A DNA stretch of 8,841 bases from Alphaproteobacteria bacterium (GTDB taxonomy: Bacteria; Pseudomonadota; Alphaproteobacteria; Micropepsales; Micropepsaceae). A program made the translations under genes and the position numbers. The notes beneath the pieces are model-generated. The model did no database searches. It worked only from the letters and a program-made list of their open reading frames with translations, and was not told the DNA's origin. This document shows, one piece after another, positions 4,472 to 8,841 of the stretch (positions are counted from its first letter, which is position 1; each line of letters starts with the position of its first letter). The stretch spans positions 1 through 8,841 of the forward strand of contig PKWC01000243.1 in the NCBI GenBank assembly GCA_003131925.1, given 5' to 3'.

Positions 4472-6355
4472 TTAAATCGAAATCTGCCGTCCGATCTCAA
4501 CCACCTGATCGCTCGGCAGGCTGAAAAAATCAGTGACATGTACTGCGTTGCGCTCCATTGCAACGAACAGAGCTTCCTGCCAGCGGGGTAGTCCCCTCTT
4601 GTCTTCGCGGCTTACGACCGTCTCGTGGCCAACGTAATAGGTCACGTCGTTGAGATCGACTGTGCATCCGAGCGCCTTGCTGGCCTGCAAGAGCTCTGGA
4701 ATTTGTGGACGCTCCATAAACCCATAGCGGGCTTCCGCGCGCCAGAAGTTCGGGGCGACTTCGTTGAGACGGATCCGCTCGGTCGGCGCAACCCGCGGAA
4801 CCGGCAAAATGCTAACTCGCAGAATGAACAAATGCTCATGCAAAGCGCGGTTGTGCTTGACGTGCCAAACCATCACGGGCGGCGTATCTTGCGTCGTGCG
4901 GGTTAAAAACACTGCGGTTCCGGGTACGCGCGGAATATCGCCAGTTTGAATTTTGGCCATGAAATCGGAAATCGGCATCAAAGATTCATGGAGCCGGGCC
5001 GTTACGGCAGCAGCGCCGCGATGCCAGATCCACATCAGTCCGTAGACGAAGGCTGCCAGCAAGAGTGGGACATATCCCCCTTGTGCTACTTTGGTGAGGT
5101 TGGCTAAGAAGAATGCGCTATCGATGACAAGAAAAAATGCCGCGACGCTTCCTGCGGCGATCAGACTCCAACCCCAAATCTGACGCATCGCAATGAAGAG
5201 CAGCGCCGAAGTCATCAGCATTGTCAACGATACGGCGATGCCATAAGCGGCCGCCAAATTATCGGATTTTCTGAAGCTGATCGTGAGTCCGATCGTCACG
5301 ATCATGAGCAGGACGTTGACGACTCCGACATAGATCTGGCCATACCCCTCCGACGAAGTCTGTTTGATCTGCAACCTCGGGAGCCAGCCCAGGAGAATGG
5401 CCTGCCGAGTCATGGAGAATGCCCCGGTGATGATGGATTGGCTGGCGATGATCGTCGCCAATGTTGCAAGCGCAATGAGCGGCATCAACAACGGTTGGGG
5501 ACAAAGGCGATAAAAAATATTGCCGTCCGTTGGCGCCCCGCCGAGAACGAGGGCGGCTTGTCCGGCATAATTCAGGATCAAGCTCGGGAAGACGATCGCG
5601 AACCACGAGAGTTGGATTGGGCCTCTGCCGAAATGGCCCATATCCGCGTAGAGGGCCTCAGCCCCCGTAACGCACAGAAAGACCCCGCCGAGCACCAGAA
5701 AGCCGGAAACTCCGTGAGAGAAAAGATAGGTCAGTCCGTAGCGTGGATCGATAGCGGCCAGGACGGCAGGGTGTTGCACAATTCCCGAAATTCCCATGAG
5801 GGCCATGGTGATGAACCACACAAACATCACTGGCCCAAAGGCTTGTCCGATTCTGGCGGTCCCTTGCGATTGGATCGCGAACAGCGCGAACAGAATGACC
5901 ACAGCCATTGGAACGATGTATGGCTGGAAGGCAGACGTTGCCATATTCAAGCCCTCCAACGCCGAGAGGACAGAAATTGCCGGAGTGATTGCTCCGTCGC
6001 CATAAATGAGCGCTGCACCAAAGAGACCAAGGGCCACGATCATCGGGCGTTGCTGCTTCTTCACTCCCAACAGTGACATCAGAGCCAGGATGCCGCCTTC
6101 GCCATCATTGTCGACCCGCATGGCAAAGGACACATATTTGACCGTGGTAATGACAAAGAGGGTCCAAAGGACAAGCGAAAGCACTCCCAGAATTGTGCCC
6201 GGGTCGGGTGTCTTTGCGGTCATGTCGAGAATGGCCTTGAACGTATAAAGCGGGCTGGTGCCGATATCCCCAAACACAATCCCGAGCGCGGCCAGGCTCA
6301 AGATCGGCAAGTGATTTCGCGGAACTCTGCCCCCTGCCCCTTCAATCGCCGTCAT
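4472..6355 (-). CDS. kup: Kup (Trk-type/KUP) low-affinity potassium uptake transporter
   Basis: The 627-residue product imports K+ with H+ across the cytoplasmic membrane. The family signature GDIGTSPLYTFK (residues 29-40) follows directly after the first helix. Other family blocks are DNDGEGGILALMSLL (82-96), YGDGAITPAISVLSALEGL (118-136), VTGAEALYADMGHFGRGPI (about 248-266) and an AAAYGIAVS segment. About 12 transmembrane helices are followed by a C-terminal cytosolic part of about 170 residues (TAVFLT..., ending QVVEIGRQISI). The ATG at 6355 has a GGGAG just upstream and gives the normal family length; a TTG at 6403 would add 16 non-conserved residues. The gene is intact. Upstream lies the helicase relic on the same strand, so transcription could enter from there or from the 114-bp gap. 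Confidence 0.96.
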   Translation of the reverse strand: MTAIEGAGGRVPRNHLPILSLAALGIVFGDIGTSPLYTFKAILDMTAKTPDPGTILGVLSLVLWTLFVITTVKYVSFAMRVDNDGEGGILALMSLLGVKKQQRPMIVALGLFGAALIYGDGAITPAISVLSALEGLNMATSAFQPYIVPMAVVILFALFAIQSQGTARIGQAFGPVMFVWFITMALMGISGIVQHPAVLAAIDPRYGLTYLFSHGVSGFLVLGGVFLCVTGAEALYADMGHFGRGPIQLSWFAIVFPSLILNYAGQAALVLGGAPTDGNIFYRLCPQPLLMPLIALATLATIIASQSIITGAFSMTRQAILLGWLPRLQIKQTSSEGYGQIYVGVVNVLLMIVTIGLTISFRKSDNLAAAYGIAVSLTMLMTSALLFIAMRQIWGWSLIAAGSVAAFFLVIDSAFFLANLTKVAQGGYVPLLLAAFVYGLMWIWHRGAAAVTARLHESLMPISDFMAKIQTGDIPRVPGTAVFLTRTTQDTPPVMVWHVKHNRALHEHLFILRVSILPVPRVAPTERIRLNEVAPNFWRAEARYGFMERPQIPELLQASKALGCTVDLNDVTYYVGHETVVSREDKRGLPRWQEALFVAMERNAVHVTDFFSLPSDQVVEIGRQISI

Positions 6356-6469
6356 CCGGACTCCCGTTCGACTGATCGTCGTGATGGTACCAAAACGAAT
6401 CAAGAATCGGCCTTCCGCACTATAATAGGCTGACTTTCACCGCCTGCCTTCTGCCGGTCTCCCTGCGCA

Positions 6470-7135
6470 CTATCGCGTCGACAGAAACAATTTCGTTATG
6501 CTCAGCGGGGCGCACCGAGTGATGGTGACGCCGTCTAGCAGGCCGAACAGCGCGGGCGGAAGTTTGTTCAGCAGTTCACCGGCATTGCGGCTGCCGCTCT
6601 TTGCCCAGTCAGCAAAACGGCGGCGTGAATTGCCAATCAGCACGCCGAGGTTCGGCACGCCGAGTTCCGCAAATCCGTCACCTCTTTCTCCGGAGATCAG
6701 GTCGAGCTGTGCCTTGAGATCGCTTAAGTCGTTATTTACCGGCGTAGCTGAGAGCAACAGAACCTTGGTCGGGAGCCCTGCTCTTATCACATCGTCCATC
6801 AGGCGTTCGTAACGGCTCTGGCGTCCGCCTGAAGTTTTGTTCCGGGCACCTCGCTGCCTGATTTGCTCGGTAAGACGGAGCCCGGATTCGTCGAACGCGA
6901 AGGCGGGCGGCACAAGACCTGCATTGTCCGCATCCTTCAGAAATCTCGGTTCGCCAAATAGGAATCGGACCTGCCCGGCGTTGCCCAACGTGGCGCGGAG
7001 ACGGTCGTAGGCGAAGGTCGTGAAATAAGCCGAGACAATGGACAAGCGGCTAGCAGGAACGGCGCGTTGAGTGATGAACTCGTGGACCGACCCCCTGCTG
7101 CGGTTATCCCTGATTCCTGATCGTGTCGTCGTCAC
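6470..7135 (-). pseudogene. Relic of a PLD/SNF2-type defence helicase, internal deletion and lost C-terminus
   Basis: The 221-residue frame has two parts that are far apart in the intact family (roughly 1,000 residues). Residues 9-67 (DNRSRGSVHEFI, LSIVSAYFTTFAYDRL, RFLFGEPRFLKD) match the start of helicases with an N-terminal phospholipase-D-like domain. From about residue 98 it matches the middle of the helicase core: SRYERLMDDVIRAG, TKVLLLSATPVNNDLSDLKAQ with SF2 motif III, then FxLLDGVTITR (197-207). The Walker A region, the DExx box and the PLD catalytic motif are absent, and the protein stops just after VTITR, before the second RecA domain. The GTG start has a strong GAGGAGGAGG ribosome site. 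The junction is in frame, so the decay is an internal deletion rather than point mutation. It cannot hydrolyse ATP as it stands. Confidence 0.8.
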
Positions 7136-7232
7136 CCCTCCTCCTCAAGACTGTCCCTATCCCAGACACGACGGCGCCTCTTCCTGGGCACCCTTCGAGG
7201 ACGGCTTGCGGAGCACGTCGTCTGAATCCCCT

Positions 7233-8841
7233 TCACAACGTTATCACGTGGTGTGCAAAGCTCGAATATCGACAGCGATGCCATGCACCTGCCCCCAAGC
7301 CCTTCGCGGATATGCGATTCTCGGCAGGCCCAAGAGACACTAGCCCGGTCGTTATTCCCCTCGACACGCGCCCGTCCGCCAAAACCAGGAGCGGGCGCCC
7401 AACTGCTTGGACTCGTTCCAGCAGTCCACGTTGGGCTTGCGGTTCAATCTGCCATCCAGACGACGCCAATTCTCGCTGCGGCAAAGCGAACGCTTCGTCA
7501 GCGAACCGCTCGGGGAAGTGTTTGACCGATTCCTTTGGGTCTTCGCCTTCAATTGGGCTCCAGTTCAGTGCATAGATGATTTCGTTCGGGCCGGGCTTGC
7601 TCGGAACGGGCTTGCGAGTAGCGACCAGTATGGTCGGGTAGGCAATTGCTTCAAATACGGGTGCGTCGTCAAATTCGACGATCTTCAAGATGCGTGCATT
7701 GGTGGCGAGCCACTCGCGAAGCCCTTTGCCATAGGGCAGCCGATACCATTTGTTGGATGTGATAAAGGCGAGCGCACCGTGGGGTTTCAGTAGCCGAAGC
7801 GCGCGTTCGTAAAAGTAGACATAGATGTCGGCCGTGCCGACGAAGGTCTTGTAATCCGCCTTGAGCTGAGCCTTCGAGACCACGGGCCGGTTGTTGACAC
7901 GGAAGCTCTCGATCTTTTCCTGACGGATGTATGGCGGGTTGGCGAAAGCGATGTCGAACCAGCCTTCCTCGGCCGAGGCGTCGAGCCCGAACATCCATTC
8001 GCCGTCGAAGAAAGGCGCGAAGAGCTTGCGCGTGTAGTCCGGATAATGACCGCTTTCGAACTTGGCGTCGAAATCAGCAAGAGCGGCCGCCGCCTTCTCG
8101 ATTTCAGCGGCGCGCTCATTCGCAGCGGGAATGTTCTCGGCCTCGGCGTGTCGCCGCTCGTAATAGAGCCGATTGCGTGCCTTCCATTTTTCCCCGCGTG
8201 GATCGAGCACGTCGAGCACGTGGACAAGCTTTTGCAGGAGACCGAGCGGAAATGCGCCCGACCCCACTGCGGGGTCGATCGCCTTGCAGCTTTCAATGGC
8301 GGCGATCAGCGCATCCACCTGCGCGGAGCTGAAATCGTGAGAGCGGCTGGCGAAGCTGAGCAGGACGCGAAGGCGGCCTTCGTCTTTCTGCGGAGTTTCA
8401 GCCGCACCAGACCGGGGAGTGCTCTTAAGGTCAAGCTCGTCGGGCAATGGCCCTAAATCGAGCGCCTGTGTGCGCGGACGTGCGCCTTTCAGGTCCAGTT
8501 CCCCTGGCAGCTTTGGCAGCAGCCAGGCGACCAGCGCCTCGTCCACCATGAAATCGACCACCTCGCGCGGCGTGTAGAAGCTGCCAGACTTGTTGCGAGC
8601 GGTGGTCTTGGTGTCCTCATTGTAGGAGGCGAGCAGGTTCTCGAACACCTTGCCGAGCAGCTCCGGATCGAGCGCAGCTTCTTCTTCCAGAGGCGTGTTT
8701 TCCTCGACGGTGAACTTGTATCGTTCGAAAAGATCGATCAAGCCCGGCACATCACGCGGCGCTTTGGCCTTCTCGAACCAGCCGGACAGGTCGACGCCCC
8801 TCGCACCGCCGAAGAACAAAGCGTTGGGGACGCGCGGCTGC
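7233..8841 (-). CDS. Eco57I-type adenine-specific DNA methyltransferase, both ends incomplete
   Basis: This is the modification (or combined) subunit of a restriction-type defence locus. The frame is open to the right edge (QPRVPNA precedes FFGGARGVDLSGWFEKAK), so the true start lies outside. Counting from that FFGG block as residues 2-5: SGSFYTPREVVDFMVDEAL (78-96), AdoMet motif I DPAVGSGAFPLGLL (182-195), catalytic motif IV NPPYIRQEKIESF (294-306), and the Eco57I-class blocks DIYVYFYERALRLLKPHG and AFITSNKWYRLPYGKGLR. The catalytic domain is complete in what is visible. After WQIEPQAQRGLLERVQAVGRPL and GRVSRGITTGL (about 482-493) homology appears to end and about 35 unrelated residues follow, so the target-recognition part is missing. 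It lies 97 bases upstream of the helicase relic, and is probably inactive or unspecific. Confidence 0.85.
   Translation of the reverse strand, partial: QPRVPNALFFGGARGVDLSGWFEKAKAPRDVPGLIDLFERYKFTVEENTPLEEEAALDPELLGKVFENLLASYNEDTKTTARNKSGSFYTPREVVDFMVDEALVAWLLPKLPGELDLKGARPRTQALDLGPLPDELDLKSTPRSGAAETPQKDEGRLRVLLSFASRSHDFSSAQVDALIAAIESCKAIDPAVGSGAFPLGLLQKLVHVLDVLDPRGEKWKARNRLYYERRHAEAENIPAANERAAEIEKAAAALADFDAKFESGHYPDYTRKLFAPFFDGEWMFGLDASAEEGWFDIAFANPPYIRQEKIESFRVNNRPVVSKAQLKADYKTFVGTADIYVYFYERALRLLKPHGALAFITSNKWYRLPYGKGLREWLATNARILKIVEFDDAPVFEAIAYPTILVATRKPVPSKPGPNEIIYALNWSPIEGEDPKESVKHFPERFADEAFALPQRELASSGWQIEPQAQRGLLERVQAVGRPLLVLADGRVSRGITTGLVSLGPAENRISAKGLGAGAWHRCRYSSFAHHVITL

Noticed and set aside
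5438..6076. 212-codon plus-strand frame inside the potassium transporter gene
   Set aside because: Fully antisense to a clear kup coding region; its Arg/His/Asn-rich composition is that of a shadow frame.
6356..6403. Longer TTG start for Kup
   Set aside because: The extra 16 residues are not conserved in style, the ribosome site is poor, and the ATG at 6355 gives normal family length.

Overview
The window looks like accessory chromosome of an alphaproteobacterium, most likely a rhizobial or Bradyrhizobiaceae-type genome. The reasons are moderately high GC, an N-terminal DUF5681 motif, a 'TPPKPH'-type small basic protein, and an intergenic palindrome with GGCCGGG/CCCGGCC arms. The organism is an inference from sequence style; no rRNA or tRNA is present to settle it.

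Region 1 (1-134) holds the first 34 codons of a DUF5681 gene on the minus strand, running off the left edge, with a good AGGAGG ribosome site. Region 2 (135-2956) is a complete mobile element of about 2.8 kb. It is bounded by perfect 24-bp inverted repeats and a flanking 9-bp direct repeat (8 bp if one base is assigned to an end). It carries an intact IS1595-family (ISXO2-like) transposase with zinc ribbon and DDE/DDN domain at its right end. The other two thirds are four small cargo genes: a 205-aa protein with a HEPN-like Rx4H motif, a 52-aa basic protein that diverges from it with overlapping start codons, an 82-aa lipoprotein, and a 127-aa protein of unknown function. Two strong hairpins punctuate the cargo. 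The element inserted at the predicted transcription start of the DUF5681 gene: its TTGACA-17-TATATC promoter is now at 2966-2994, on the far side of the element and pointing into the transposase.

Region 3 (2957-3587) is flank without a convincing gene, apart from a dispersed-type palindrome. Region 4 (3588-6355) holds ordinary genes: a 61-aa two-helix membrane protein, a RibD/DHFR-like reductase (+), and a convergent full-length Kup potassium transporter (-).

Region 5 (6470-8841, minus) is the remains of a restriction-type defence locus. An Eco57I-class adenine methyltransferase enters from the right edge and loses its C-terminal part shortly after 'GITTGL'. It is followed by a 221-aa relic of a PLD/SNF2-type helicase in which the normal N-terminus is joined in frame to the SATP region, without the ATP-binding core and the C-terminal half. 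The locus is probably no longer functional.
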